NCBI RefSeq assembly: GCF_017306585.1
Contig: NZ_JAFKIC010000159.1
Location: 1-36,923 of the forward strand
Direction of reading: 5' to 3'
From: Mesorhizobium sp.
GTDB taxonomy: Bacteria > Pseudomonadota > Alphaproteobacteria > Rhizobiales > Rhizobiaceae
Length of the DNA: 36,923 bases
The position numbers and the translations under genes are program-made. Of the stretch, positions 23,734 to 32,532 are shown piece after piece (within the stretch, counting starts at the first letter, position 1; each line of letters opens with the position of its first letter). The notes below the pieces were generated by a model. The model made no database searches, was not told the DNA's origin, and was given only the letters and a program-made list of their open reading frames with translations.

Positions 23734-25847
23734 GGCTTCTTGCCCCAGTAGGAATCCGAGCTGAACCAGTTCGGGTCGACGCCCTTCAGGGGCAAGGTGC
23801 CCATGCGGTTGTTGAAGATGCCGCAGAGATAGAGCGTGCCCTTGTGCTCGCGCATCGAGGTGATCATCGGGTGCTTCTCGCCGGCCTGGTCCCACAGGCT
23901 TTCGAGGATCTGGCCGTTCTCGTCGAAGCGCAGCACGCAACCGGTGTTGAGGTTGGGCATCAGCCAGGCGTCTTCCGATACGCGCCGCGCCATGCGGCGG
24001 CGAAAGCCCGGCATTTCGAGCGACAGGTCCAGCGCCGGCGTGCGCATGCCCATCAGCGCCAGCCAGTAGGTGCCGTCGGAGGCGCGGTTGATGTTGTCGG
24101 GATAGCCCGGCAATCCTTCGAGGACACGCTCCACCTTGCCCTTCTTGGGGCCGTCGAAATAGTAGCGGCTGATGCGGCAGGCCCAGCTTTCGGCGAACAG
24201 CACCGACTGGCCGTCGAAGGCCGTGCAGATGCCGTTGGGAAAGACGAGGTTCGACAAGAGCGTGCGCGTTGAACCGGTCTTGGGATCGTGGACGATGATG
24301 CGTCCATTGCCACGGCTCTCCAGCGCGTCGGCATACCAGTCGTGCATCTCGAAGCGCACGGTGGCCTCGGAGAAGACGATGCGGCCGTCGGGCAGGATGT
24401 CGCAATCGTCGGCGAGCTTCATGGTCGAGTCGTCGACGACCGATGTCAGCGAGCGGTTGGTCTCGGCGGTGAGCAGCTTCACCTCGCCGGCGGGAGAAAC
24501 CCGGTAGAGGCCCATGCCGGCGACGCAGATGACGAGATTGTCGTCGCGGTCGAAGGCCATGCCGAGCGGCGAGCCGCCAATATGGGCGAACACCTCGCTC
24601 TCGGTGTAATGCGGCGGCTGGAAGCGCAGGATGTCGCCCTGGCGGCTGCCGGTGTAGAGGCGGTCCTGGCGGTCGAAGATCACATCCTCGGCGCCGTCGA
24701 GGAAGCCGAGGCCGATGACGCCGACATCCTTCAGCCGGTCATTGACGGCCATCGGCGCGCCGGGCGCGGTCGAGATCGCCTGTGGCATCTTGGCGAAGGT
24801 CGGCGAGATGTAGACGCTGCGCAGGATCTTGTGGCGGTTCTTGACCCAGCGCACGTCGAGCAGCACCGACAGCAGCAGCACGAAGCCGAGGATCAGGAAG
24901 TTGACTGGGCCGGGCACGGCGAGCGCGAGCAGGCTGTTGGACAGGACGAGCACGAAGATCGTGCCCATCAGCGCCTTGGCCACCGAGCCGCGTCCGCCGC
25001 CCAGCGAAATGCCGCCAAGCACTGTCGCGGTGAGCACCTGCAGTTCGAGCCCGGTTCCGATATCTGAAGCGGCACTGCCGATGCGGGCCGAGAAGAAGAA
25101 GCCGGAGAGCGCGACCAGCACCGAGCACAGCACATAGGCGCTGAACAGGGTGAAGCGCACATTGATGCCGGCATTGTAGGCGGATCGGCGTGCGCCGCCG
25201 ACCGCGAACAGCCGCCAGCCATAGCGGGCACGCGACAGCACGAGGTGGATCGCCAGTGCGATCACGACGAAGACGACGAAGGAAGTCGGCACGCCCCAGA
25301 CCGTGCCGAAGCCGAGGAAGTCATAGGCCGGCGAGTCTGGGCCGCTGGTGACGATCGGCGTCGAGACTTGCGGAAAGACGATGTCGAAGGTCGAGCGGTA
25401 GATGATGAGCGTGACCAGCGTGGTGAGGAACGCCCGCATGCGCAGGAAGCCGACCAGGAAGCCGTTGATGGCGCCGCAGACGACGCCGAGGCCCAGGCAC
25501 GCGAGCAGGCCGGTGCCGAAGCTCCACTGCTCGACATTCATGCCGTAGAGGGTGACCAGCACGGCGAGCGCGAAGGTCGAGCCGACCGACAGGTCGATGC
25601 CGCCCGAGACCATGACGATGGTCATGCCGAGCACGACCAGACCAAGCTCGGCGGTCTGGCCGCTGAGATTGGTCAGCGTCGTCAGGTCGAAGAAGCCCGG
25701 CACGATCGTGCCGAAGATCGCGCACAGGATCACCAGCGCCGTGAAGGGGATGACGCTGTCGATCCACTTCTTGGTCAGGATCTCCCCGACCACATGGTCG
25801 GGGAGGAGGCGGTAGCGCCAGCGCACAAGGCTTTCGGCCATGCTCAT
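23730..25847 (-). CDS. Fusion: sugar ABC permease (RbsC-like) + SMP-30-like beta-propeller
   Basis: A 705-residue protein with two halves. Residues 30-335 are a complete BPD_transp_2 permease, with GMTIVMVSGGIDLSVGS and VLGGISLGGGRGSV as in RbsC. After a short polar linker (about 336-370) comes an SMP-30/strictosidine-synthase-like propeller to the end, with LPGYPDNINRASDGTYWLAL and VFPNGICTAFDGQS. RbsC-type permeases have a cytoplasmic C-terminus, so the propeller should sit in the cytoplasm at the channel exit. Such propellers often act as sugar lactonases, so the fusion may process the substrate as it enters. An internal ATG at the linker (24752) has no ribosome-binding site, which favours one continuous protein. 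The start is taken as the ATG at 25847; a TTG precedes it. Confidence 0.85.
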   Translation of the reverse strand: MSMAESLVRWRYRLLPDHVVGEILTKKWIDSVIPFTALVILCAIFGTIVPGFFDLTTLTNLSGQTAELGLVVLGMTIVMVSGGIDLSVGSTFALAVLVTLYGMNVEQWSFGTGLLACLGLGVVCGAINGFLVGFLRMRAFLTTLVTLIIYRSTFDIVFPQVSTPIVTSGPDSPAYDFLGFGTVWGVPTSFVVFVVIALAIHLVLSRARYGWRLFAVGGARRSAYNAGINVRFTLFSAYVLCSVLVALSGFFFSARIGSAASDIGTGLELQVLTATVLGGISLGGGRGSVAKALMGTIFVLVLSNSLLALAVPGPVNFLILGFVLLLSVLLDVRWVKNRHKILRSVYISPTFAKMPQAISTAPGAPMAVNDRLKDVGVIGLGFLDGAEDVIFDRQDRLYTGSRQGDILRFQPPHYTESEVFAHIGGSPLGMAFDRDDNLVICVAGMGLYRVSPAGEVKLLTAETNRSLTSVVDDSTMKLADDCDILPDGRIVFSEATVRFEMHDWYADALESRGNGRIIVHDPKTGSTRTLLSNLVFPNGICTAFDGQSVLFAESWACRISRYYFDGPKKGKVERVLEGLPGYPDNINRASDGTYWLALMGMRTPALDLSLEMPGFRRRMARRVSEDAWLMPNLNTGCVLRFDENGQILESLWDQAGEKHPMITSMREHKGTLYLCGIFNNRMGTLPLKGVDPNWFSSDSYWGKKP

Positions 25848-25859
25848 CAAGGCAGTCCG

Positions 25860-26876
25860 TTACTTGAGCTCGTCGAGCTTCCAGCAGTTCCTGCCGGTCG
25901 CGTTGGTCTTGTCGACGCGGGTGATCGGGCCGAAGAAGATGGTCTTCTCGCTGCCGGCCTTGCGGCCGGGCTGCTGCAGCAGTTCGGAAATCTGCTGCGC
26001 GGCGATCTCGGCCTGGATCGGCGCGTTGAAGTTGAAGATCACGTCGAGCAGGCCGTTCTTGATGCTCTCGCAACCCGTGGCGCTGCCGGCGCCGTTGGTG
26101 ACGATGGTGACCTGGTCCTGCTTGCCGGCGGCAACGACGGCGGCGCCCGCGCCGACTTCGGCATTGTCCCAGATGCCCATGATGCCGCAGAGATCCGGAT
26201 GCTGCTGGAGCACGGTCTCGGTGATCTGGCGGGCCTTCTCGCTCATGTAGTCGGCCGGCTGGTCGGAGACGAGCTGCAGCTCGGGATTGGCTTTCAGCAC
26301 CTCGTCTATGCCGGTGCGCATATAGATGTTGGCGGCACCGGTCTGGACGCCGGCCAGCCACACGACCTTGTGCGAAACGGCGTTGGGGCCGGTGCAGTGC
26401 TTGGCCAGTTCGCCCATTTCGAGGCGGCCCATCTCGATCCAGTCATTGCCGACATAGGAATCGGTCTGGGTCGCCGACTGCATGTTGACCTGCAACACCT
26501 TGATGCCGGCGGCCTGCGCCTGCTTGAGAAGGCGCGCATAGGTCTGCACGTCGGGGTTCTGCACGATGATCAGGTCCGGCTTCTCGGCGATGGCGCCCTG
26601 CATGGCGCGGATGCCGGCATTGGTGTCGCCGGAGGGATCGCGCACTTCCAGCGTGAAGCCGTAGCGGGCGGCGTGGCGCTGCCAGACGACCACCCAGGCC
26701 TGGTTCAAGTCCATGCCCTGCGAGATCGGCACGAAGATGACCTTCTTGCCCTTGAGCGACTCGAGATAGGTCGAGCGGCCGACCTGGTCGGTCTCCTGCG
26801 CGCCGGCGACCTGCGCCGCGCCCAGCAGTGTGAGGGCGGTCAGCCCCGCCAGCAGGCAGTTCTTGAGAATCTTCAT
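25860..26876 (-). CDS. Sugar ABC transporter substrate-binding protein (RbsB-like)
   Basis: A 338-residue periplasmic binding protein of the type I fold (Peripla_BP_4). Residues 1-26 are a Sec signal peptide ending AQVAGA, with cleavage likely before QE. The mature part has KGKKVIFVPISQGMDLNQAW, the usual first strand and ligand loop, then QGAIAEKPDLIIVQNPDVQT. Asn and Asp residues of the hinge (TNGAGSATGCESIKNG) are in place. It lies between the two permease genes, 33 nt after the first and 12 nt before the second. The sugar cannot be told from sequence alone. Confidence 0.92.
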   Translation of the reverse strand: MKILKNCLLAGLTALTLLGAAQVAGAQETDQVGRSTYLESLKGKKVIFVPISQGMDLNQAWVVVWQRHAARYGFTLEVRDPSGDTNAGIRAMQGAIAEKPDLIIVQNPDVQTYARLLKQAQAAGIKVLQVNMQSATQTDSYVGNDWIEMGRLEMGELAKHCTGPNAVSHKVVWLAGVQTGAANIYMRTGIDEVLKANPELQLVSDQPADYMSEKARQITETVLQQHPDLCGIMGIWDNAEVGAGAAVVAAGKQDQVTIVTNGAGSATGCESIKNGLLDVIFNFNAPIQAEIAAQQISELLQQPGRKAGSEKTIFFGPITRVDKTNATGRNCWKLDELK

Positions 26877-26909
26877 GGTTTCCTCCCTGATTTGATGTGG
26901 GTTGTTGTT

Positions 26910-27914
26910 TCAGATGTCGCCGCTCTGCGAGGTCTGCTCGTCGCGCGGATTGATGATGGCGTCGATCGCCAGCGCGCCCAGCAGGATCACGCTCTTGATC
27001 AGGTTCTGGCTGGTGTAGCTGAAGTTCAGGATCGTCATGCCGTTGGTCAGGATGCCGACCAGGATGGTGCCGGCGATGACGTTGCGCACGCCGCCCTGGC
27101 CGCCGGAAAGGCCGATGCCGCCGAGCACCACGACCAGCAGCACGTCGTAGATCAGGCTCGAATTGTAGAGACGCGTGTCGATGCCGGTGACCAGCCCCAG
27201 CATGATGATGCCGGCGGTGAAGGCGATCAGCGCGCTGATGACATATTGCGTCACGATGATCGGGCGCGTCGGCAGGCCTGTCGTGCGGGCCGCGTTGGGA
27301 TTGTCGCCGGTGGCGTAGACGAGGCGGCCGAAGCGGGTCTTGCGCAGGAAGAATCCCATCAGCGCGGCGACCGCACCGAAGATGACCACCGACATCGGAA
27401 TGCCGAGGATGGTGCCGCTGCCGACGAATTTCAGCCAGCCGATGTTGGACGGGGCATAGAGCACGTCGGAAGCGAAGACGATGCGGCCGGAGCCGTAGAC
27501 CGAGGAGGCGATGGCCAGTGTGGCGAAGATCGGCGGGATTTCGGCGATCGCCACCATGATGCCGGTGAACAGGCCGATCGCGGCGGCGAGCAGCGCGCCG
27601 CAGATGATCGCGAGCGTGAAATCGATGCCCCAGGTGGAAATCCAGATCGAGAAGGCGACGCCAACCACCATCACCGCCACCATGGTGAGATCGATGCCGC
27701 GGCCGACGACGATGAAGCCCATGCCCACGGCAAGCGTGCCGAGGATCGAGACGTTCTTCAGGATGGCGATGATGTTGCCCTGGCTCAGGAAATTGTTGAG
27801 CGTCGCGGAGAAGACGAGAACGAGAATGACCGATATCGCAACGACAACGATCTCCTGGGACACCTTGATGCCCATGCGACCGCCGTCGGATCCGCCCGAA
27901 CCAGCCAACTCCAT
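26910..27914 (-). CDS. Sugar ABC transporter permease (RbsC-like)
   Basis: A 334-residue inner-membrane permease, first gene of the minus-strand transporter operon. It has about nine to ten hydrophobic helices, GMGFIVVGRGIDLTMVAVM near the N-terminus, and VVVLGGIGLSGGQGGVRNV as the coupling segment. Unlike the second permease it ends after the last helix with a short polar tail. The start is uncertain: the ATG at 27914 has GGGAGG only 2 nt away, so a nearby TTG or the ATG at 27875 (MGIKVSQE) could be used. The 261 nt upstream, shared with a divergent small gene, should carry the operon promoter. Confidence 0.88.
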   Translation of the reverse strand: MELAGSGGSDGGRMGIKVSQEIVVVAISVILVLVFSATLNNFLSQGNIIAILKNVSILGTLAVGMGFIVVGRGIDLTMVAVMVVGVAFSIWISTWGIDFTLAIICGALLAAAIGLFTGIMVAIAEIPPIFATLAIASSVYGSGRIVFASDVLYAPSNIGWLKFVGSGTILGIPMSVVIFGAVAALMGFFLRKTRFGRLVYATGDNPNAARTTGLPTRPIIVTQYVISALIAFTAGIIMLGLVTGIDTRLYNSSLIYDVLLVVVLGGIGLSGGQGGVRNVIAGTILVGILTNGMTILNFSYTSQNLIKSVILLGALAIDAIINPRDEQTSQSGDI

Positions 27915-28115
27915 TCCTCCCTTGCCGCCCGTTTCAGGCGGCGTCCGTCCGGGCGGCTTTGCCGCTCCGCAATCCTCCACAGCCTTTAAGGCGGCTGTCT
28001 CCCCGGGCACCATTGCGGCTGGGCGCGGCAGGGGCAATTTCGATTTTCTGATGCGCTGTGCAGTTCGATCCGGATGCATGCGGCGTCGCGGGTCGGATCG
28101 CTGCAAAGGGAACTT

Positions 28116-28145
28116 TTGTGGCGTTGGCGATTTTCGATGTATGAT
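28116..28145 (+). promoter_or_regulatory. Candidate sigma70-type promoter for the small secreted protein
   Basis: TTGTGG (28116-28121) and TATGAT (28140-28145) are separated by 18 nt and lie about 30 nt before the ATG of the small gene. This is a visual match to the -35 and -10 consensus only. Confidence 0.35.
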
Positions 28146-28175
28146 GGAATCGAGGACAGTGAAGAGGTGTTGCCG

Positions 28176-28454
28176 ATGACCATTAAATCGCTTGCGATCT
28201 GCGTTCTTGCCCTGGCCGTGGGTTGCGGCGCGGCTTCCTCGGCACTCGCCGGAACCAGGCATTACAAGCAGCACCAGGCCGACCAACAGCGCTATGTTCC
28301 GGCCGATGACAATCTCTTCGACTTCCTGTTCGGCGGTCCGCGCTATTATGATCAGCAGCTATTCACCACGGGCGCCGGTCCATGCTCCTACGACCGGGTA
28401 GGTCCGGACGCGAACGCGATCAACCACATCAACGATCACCACTGCGGGAAGTAG
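28176..28454 (+). CDS. Small secreted protein of unknown function
   Basis: A 92-residue protein that I do not recognise. Residues 1-25 form a Sec signal peptide (MTIKSLAICVLALAVGCGAA, ending SSALAG). The mature part of about 67 residues is polar and rich in His, Asp and Tyr (RHYKQHQADQQRY; NHINDHHCGK at the end), with two cysteines (PCSYDR and HHCGK) that could form a disulphide in the periplasm. The His-rich ends could bind metal, which is speculation. GAAGAGGTG 8-15 nt before the ATG supports the start. It stands alone, divergent from the sugar transporter operon. Confidence 0.7.
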   Translation: MTIKSLAICVLALAVGCGAASSALAGTRHYKQHQADQQRYVPADDNLFDFLFGGPRYYDQQLFTTGAGPCSYDRVGPDANAINHINDHHCGK

Positions 28455-28701
28455 GCGGCGCTCGCTGCGCGCACTCAATTTTCATGCCGGCGGTCTGGCC
28501 GCCGTGTCCCAAGGCGCATGTTGCCGAACGGACAGGGGATTGCCTTGAGCTGTCAGGCGCATCGTCGGCGGGATGCGTTCCGCCCTTGGCGGCCAAGGAT
28601 TGATCTTCTCCTATTTGGCGCCTGATCCGGCGCTGTTCTACTCCAGACGAGGCCTGTGCGTATGTCCCGATACAGGGTTGACGCTTGCCTTGGCCTGCGA
28701 T

Positions 28702-28718
28702 TAAATCAATTTGATTTA
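28702..28718. promoter_or_regulatory. Perfect 17-nt palindrome before the second Dpp-type operon
   Basis: TAAATCAATTTGATTTA is a perfect dyad of 8-nt arms around one central base, 33 nt before the start of the binding-protein gene. It is AT-rich inside GC-rich DNA, so it stands out as an operator for a dimeric regulator, possibly of the GntR or MarR type. No matching regulator gene is visible in the window. The other sequence between 28455 and 28750 shows no gene. Confidence 0.6.
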
Positions 28719-28750
28719 CATCATGGCCAGTCTGCTCAGGGAGGAGAAAG

Positions 28751-30487
28751 ATGCTGGGTCGCGTACAATCACCACACGTCAGGGAATCATTGCGTGCCGC
28801 CGCTTTCGGGCGCGGGACGATCAGCCGGCGGCTGTTCTTCGCGCTTGCCGGCGCGGCGGCTGTTTCATCGGCCTTTGCCTCGGCGACCAGGCCGGCGGCC
28901 GCCGAATCCGTGCTTGCCATGCATATCGAGGAGCAGACGAGCTGGGTGCAGAACTTCAATCCGTTCGATCTCGGCGGGCGCCGCCAGAGCACGATGGATT
29001 TCGTCTACGAGCCACTGGTCATCTTCAACGACTATGACGGCGGCAAGCCGATCTACCGGCTGGCGACAGCCTACAAATTCTCCGATGATCTGAAGTCGAT
29101 CACCTACACGCTGCGCGACGGCGTCAAATGGTCGGACGGCCAGCCGCTGACCTCGGCCGACATGAAGTACACGCTGGACCTGATGCTGAAGAACCCGGCC
29201 GTCGACATCGTCGGCGTCGGCGAGAGCGTGGCTTCGGTGGAGGCGCCTTCGCCGACCGAGGTCAAGATCAACCTCAAGGATGTCGACACGCATTTCCCGG
29301 AATCGCTGGCCGACTTCCCGGTCGTTCCCGAACACATCTGGAAGGACATCAAGGACCCGCTGGCCTTCAAGAACGAGACGCCCGTCGGCTCGGGACCGAT
29401 GACCGAGGTCCGGCGCTTCACGCCGCAGGTCTACGAGCAGTGCCGCAATCCGAACTATTGGGATGCCGCCTCGCTGCATGTCGACTGCCTGAAGCTTCCG
29501 CAGATATCAGGCAACGACCAGATGCTGGCGCTGCTGCCCCAGGGCGAGATGGACTGGATCGGCTCCTTCCTGCCGGAGATCGACAAGACCTATGTCGGGC
29601 TCGACAAGGACCATAATGGCTACTGGCAGCCGCCGGCGGAAACCATTGCCTTCGAGATGAATTTCAAGACCGACAAGCCCGGCAACCTGGAAGCTTTCAA
29701 GGACATCAATTTCCGCCATGCCTTCAGCCTGGCCATGGACCGCACCTCGATGGTCGACATCGCCGGCTTCGGTTATCCCGTCGTCAACCTGCATGCGAGC
29801 GGCCTGCCGCCGCGCTTCGACAGCTGGCGCAACAAGGCGGCCGAGGGCGACAAGGACGTCTGGATGACCTACGACGTCGACAAGGCCAACAAGGTGCTGG
29901 ACGATGCCGGCTACAAGAAGGGCGCCGACGGCTTCCGCACGACGCCGAAGGGGCAGCCTATAAGCTTCGTCATCATCGTGCCGAATGGCTGGACCGACTG
30001 GATCGACGCCGTGCAGATCGCGACCGAAGGCCTGCGCAAGATCGGTGTGAATGCGTCCGTCGCCACGCCGGAATACGAGCAATGGCAGAAGCAACTGCTG
30101 GACGGGTCCTTCGACACGGTCATGAATTCGCGCCCCGACGGGCCGACGCCGTTCCGCGGCTACTACCAGACACTGTCGACGGCGTTCGCCGGACGCATCG
30201 TCCACGCGGACTCGCGCTACTCCAATCCCGAGCTCGACAAGGTCTTCGACGCCTACCGCAAAGCGACCACGGATGAGGAGCGCAAGAAGCTGTTCGACCA
30301 GGTGCAGGTGATCATCGCCGACGATTTCCCCGTCGTGCCGGTGTTCAACGGCCCGACCTGGTACCAGTACTCCACCAAGCGCTTCACCGGCTGGGTGACC
30401 AAGGACGAGCCGGTGATGAACCCCGAGAACCACGACAACAACCGCATGCGCCTGATGCATCTCCTGCGGCTGAAGCCGGTGCAATGA
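28751..30487 (+). CDS. Dpp/Opp-type ABC substrate-binding protein, Tat-exported (possible oligosaccharide binder)
   Basis: A 578-residue solute-binding protein of family 5. The long N-terminus contains a twin-arginine signal (TISRRLFFALAGAAAV, Arg-Arg at 26-27), so Tat export is likely. The mature part starts near ESVLAMHIEEQTSWVQNFNP. The pattern STMDFVYEPLVIFN resembles the oligosaccharide-binding branch of family 5, in which the chitin-oligosaccharide binding protein of Vibrio is found. AGGGAGGAG stands directly upstream of the ATG. The gene is first of seven on the plus strand, ending with a beta-N-acetylhexosaminidase, and this context is the main reason to suspect an amino-sugar oligosaccharide as ligand. 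Confidence 0.9.
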   Translation: MLGRVQSPHVRESLRAAAFGRGTISRRLFFALAGAAAVSSAFASATRPAAAESVLAMHIEEQTSWVQNFNPFDLGGRRQSTMDFVYEPLVIFNDYDGGKPIYRLATAYKFSDDLKSITYTLRDGVKWSDGQPLTSADMKYTLDLMLKNPAVDIVGVGESVASVEAPSPTEVKINLKDVDTHFPESLADFPVVPEHIWKDIKDPLAFKNETPVGSGPMTEVRRFTPQVYEQCRNPNYWDAASLHVDCLKLPQISGNDQMLALLPQGEMDWIGSFLPEIDKTYVGLDKDHNGYWQPPAETIAFEMNFKTDKPGNLEAFKDINFRHAFSLAMDRTSMVDIAGFGYPVVNLHASGLPPRFDSWRNKAAEGDKDVWMTYDVDKANKVLDDAGYKKGADGFRTTPKGQPISFVIIVPNGWTDWIDAVQIATEGLRKIGVNASVATPEYEQWQKQLLDGSFDTVMNSRPDGPTPFRGYYQTLSTAFAGRIVHADSRYSNPELDKVFDAYRKATTDEERKKLFDQVQVIIADDFPVVPVFNGPTWYQYSTKRFTGWVTKDEPVMNPENHDNNRMRLMHLLRLKPVQ

Positions 30488-30495
30488 ATGGCTGA

Positions 30496-30533
30496 GCCGC
30501 CTTCCCCTTCCTGACCGCGAGGGGGAGGGCGGC
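30496..30533 (+). terminator. Hairpin between binding-protein and permease genes
   Basis: GCCGCCTTCCCC (30496-30507) pairs with GGGGAGGGCGGC (30522-30533) over 12 bp with one G-U pair and a 14-nt loop. It begins 9 nt after the binding-protein stop and has no T-run. This is the usual place for a hairpin that protects the binding-protein mRNA and lowers readthrough into the permease genes. Confidence 0.5.
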
Positions 30534-30649
30534 CGGATTTGCACAAGGGCTGGATTGTACAGGGAGATGGCAGGCGAGGCAGATCAGGGTAGTCTCCTGC
30601 GCGCACTGCTTGTCGCTCCGGTCGACGTGGAGACAAACGGGGAATGACG

Positions 30650-31633
30650 ATGCGGATACCTCTTCGGCGGCTGGGCGTCTATTTCGCCGCCTTCCTGTTT
30701 GCCATCGTCGTGAACTTCACGCTTCCCAGGCTGATGCCGGGAAGCCCGGTCGACTCGATGATCGCGCAGCTCGGACCGCGCGCCACGCCGGCGGCCATCG
30801 AGGCGATCAAGGCCCGTTTCGGCGCCGTCCAGGAGCCGGTCTGGCTGCAGTTCGTCGACTACATCAAGGGACTGGCGACCTTCGACCTTGGCGTTTCGGT
30901 CAAATACTATCCGCAGACGGTGACCCAGGTGCTGGCCCGCTCCGCCGGCTGGACGGCGCTGCTGGTGACCTGCGCCATCCTGTTTTCCCTCTGCATCGGT
31001 GTCTCCCTCGGTGCAGTGGCAGCCTGGCGGCGAGGCGGACGCTTCGATGCGTTCGTCTCGCCGTTTTCCGTCGTGCTGATCGCCATTCCTCCGGTCATCA
31101 TCGCGCTCGCCACGCTGTTCACCTTCGGCGTGACGCTGCGCTGGTTCCCGGTCGGCTATGCCTATAATCCCGATCTCGATCCCGGCTTCAATTTCACCTT
31201 CCTCGGCAGCGTGTTCTGGCACGCGATCATGCCGGTGCTGACCCTGTCGCCCTATATGATCGGCGAGTTCCAGACCACGATGCGCTCCTCGATGATCTCG
31301 GTGCTTGGCGAGGACTATGTCACCATGGGCCGCGCCAAGGGCCTGTCGGAGACGGCGGTGATGTTCTCCTACGCCGCGCGCAACGCCATGCTGCCGGTGC
31401 TGACCAATCTGGCGCTGATGCTGGGCGCGGTCTTCGGCGGCTCGATCGTCACCGAGATCGTCTTCAACTATCCCGGCCTCGGGCTGACCCTGTTCACGGC
31501 CAGCGTGGCGCGCGACTATCCGGTCATCCAGGGCCAGCTGCTGCTGATGACGCTCGCCACGCTTGGCGCCAACCTGCTGGTCGACATCGTCTATGGCGTC
31601 GTCGATCCGCGCATCGGGGAGCAACGCGCATGA
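30650..31633 (+). CDS. Dpp/Opp-type ABC transporter permease (DppB-like)
   Basis: A 327-residue inner-membrane permease. The N-terminal helix leads into NFTLPRLMPGSPVDSMIAQL, and the coupling loop is LGEDYVTMGRAKGLSETAVM. The periplasmic stretch around FNFTFLGSVFWH is longer than in the DppB-like protein at 3690 and recalls oligosaccharide importers of this class. Two in-frame ATGs exist at 30644 and 30650. GGGGA at 30639-30643 is properly spaced only for the second. The gene follows the binding-protein gene after 162 nt containing a hairpin, and overlaps the next permease by 4 nt. Confidence 0.92.
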   Translation: MRIPLRRLGVYFAAFLFAIVVNFTLPRLMPGSPVDSMIAQLGPRATPAAIEAIKARFGAVQEPVWLQFVDYIKGLATFDLGVSVKYYPQTVTQVLARSAGWTALLVTCAILFSLCIGVSLGAVAAWRRGGRFDAFVSPFSVVLIAIPPVIIALATLFTFGVTLRWFPVGYAYNPDLDPGFNFTFLGSVFWHAIMPVLTLSPYMIGEFQTTMRSSMISVLGEDYVTMGRAKGLSETAVMFSYAARNAMLPVLTNLALMLGAVFGGSIVTEIVFNYPGLGLTLFTASVARDYPVIQGQLLLMTLATLGANLLVDIVYGVVDPRIGEQRA

Positions 31634-32532
31634 GGTTCGGGCTGCATCTGTTGCTGCGGCAGAAGAAGGCGGTGGCCGGGCTCGCCATTGTCGTGGCGCT
31701 CTGCCTTATGGCGATCCTGGCGCCGGTCCTGGCGCCGTCCGACCCCGGCGCGCGCGTCGGCCGTTCGCATCAGCCGCCGACAGCTGAGCATTATTTCGGC
31801 ACCACCAAGATGGGCCGCGACGTCTATGCGCAGTTCGTCTGGGGCGCGCGGCCATCGCTGGCCGTCGGTTTCGCCACCGGGCTGGCGATCACCGCGCTCG
31901 GCACCGTCATCGGGCTGATATCGGGCTATTTCGGCGGCCGCGTCGACGCGACGCTCGACCTTGCCACCAACGCGGTGCTGGTCATTCCCAACATCCCGCT
32001 GCTCATCCTCCTGGCGTCCTTCGCCGGAACGGTCGGGCCGCTCGCCATCATGACCATCATCGCGCTGACGTCCTGGCCCTGGGGAGCGCGCATGACGCGG
32101 GCGCAGACCCTGGCGCTGCGCAACCGCGAATTCGTCACCGCCGCGCGCATGGTCGGCGAGCCCAGCTGGCGCATCATCTTCGTGGAGATCCTGCCCAATC
32201 TGGTGCCGCTGATCGGCATCAACGTCGTCGGCTCGATCATCTACGCCATCGTGGCGCAGACCACGCTCGAATATCTCGGCTTCGGCGATCCGCTCAACGT
32301 CACCTGGGGCACCATGCTCTACAATGCGCAGAATTCCTCGGCCATCATCGTCGGCGCCTGGTGGGACATCGGCGCGCCGGCGCTCGGCATCGCGCTGGTC
32401 GGGCTCGGGCTGGCGCTGCTCAACTTCACCTTCGACGAGATTGCCAACCCGCAGCTCCGTTCCGGCCCGGCGCTGTCGCGCTGGATGTGGCTGACGCGTC
32501 TGCGCCGGCGCGAACTGGAGGCGGCGCGGTGA
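31630..32532 (+). CDS. Dpp/Opp-type ABC transporter permease (DppC-like)
   Basis: A 300-residue partner permease with HYFGTTKMGRDVYAQFVWGA after the first helix, as is typical of DppC relatives. The coupling loop RAQTLALRNREFVTAARMVG is present. The C-terminus FDEIANPQLR differs from the usual DYLDPR ending and is seen in oligosaccharide-type members. ATGA overlap with the previous gene and GTGA overlap with the next show tight translational coupling. Confidence 0.92.
   Translation: MRFGLHLLLRQKKAVAGLAIVVALCLMAILAPVLAPSDPGARVGRSHQPPTAEHYFGTTKMGRDVYAQFVWGARPSLAVGFATGLAITALGTVIGLISGYFGGRVDATLDLATNAVLVIPNIPLLILLASFAGTVGPLAIMTIIALTSWPWGARMTRAQTLALRNREFVTAARMVGEPSWRIIFVEILPNLVPLIGINVVGSIIYAIVAQTTLEYLGFGDPLNVTWGTMLYNAQNSSAIIVGAWWDIGAPALGIALVGLGLALLNFTFDEIANPQLRSGPALSRWMWLTRLRRRELEAAR

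Noticed and set aside
23730-25847. Permease-propeller fusion as a sequencing frameshift
   Set aside because: Both halves are complete and joined by a plausible polar linker, and the internal ATG at 24752 has no ribosome site. An error cannot be fully excluded without the reads.
25245-27989. A plus-strand open frame of 914 codons opposite the sugar transporter genes
   Set aside because: It spans three well-supported genes on the other strand, and its translation is mostly Asp, Ala, His and Arg repeats typical of an antisense shadow.
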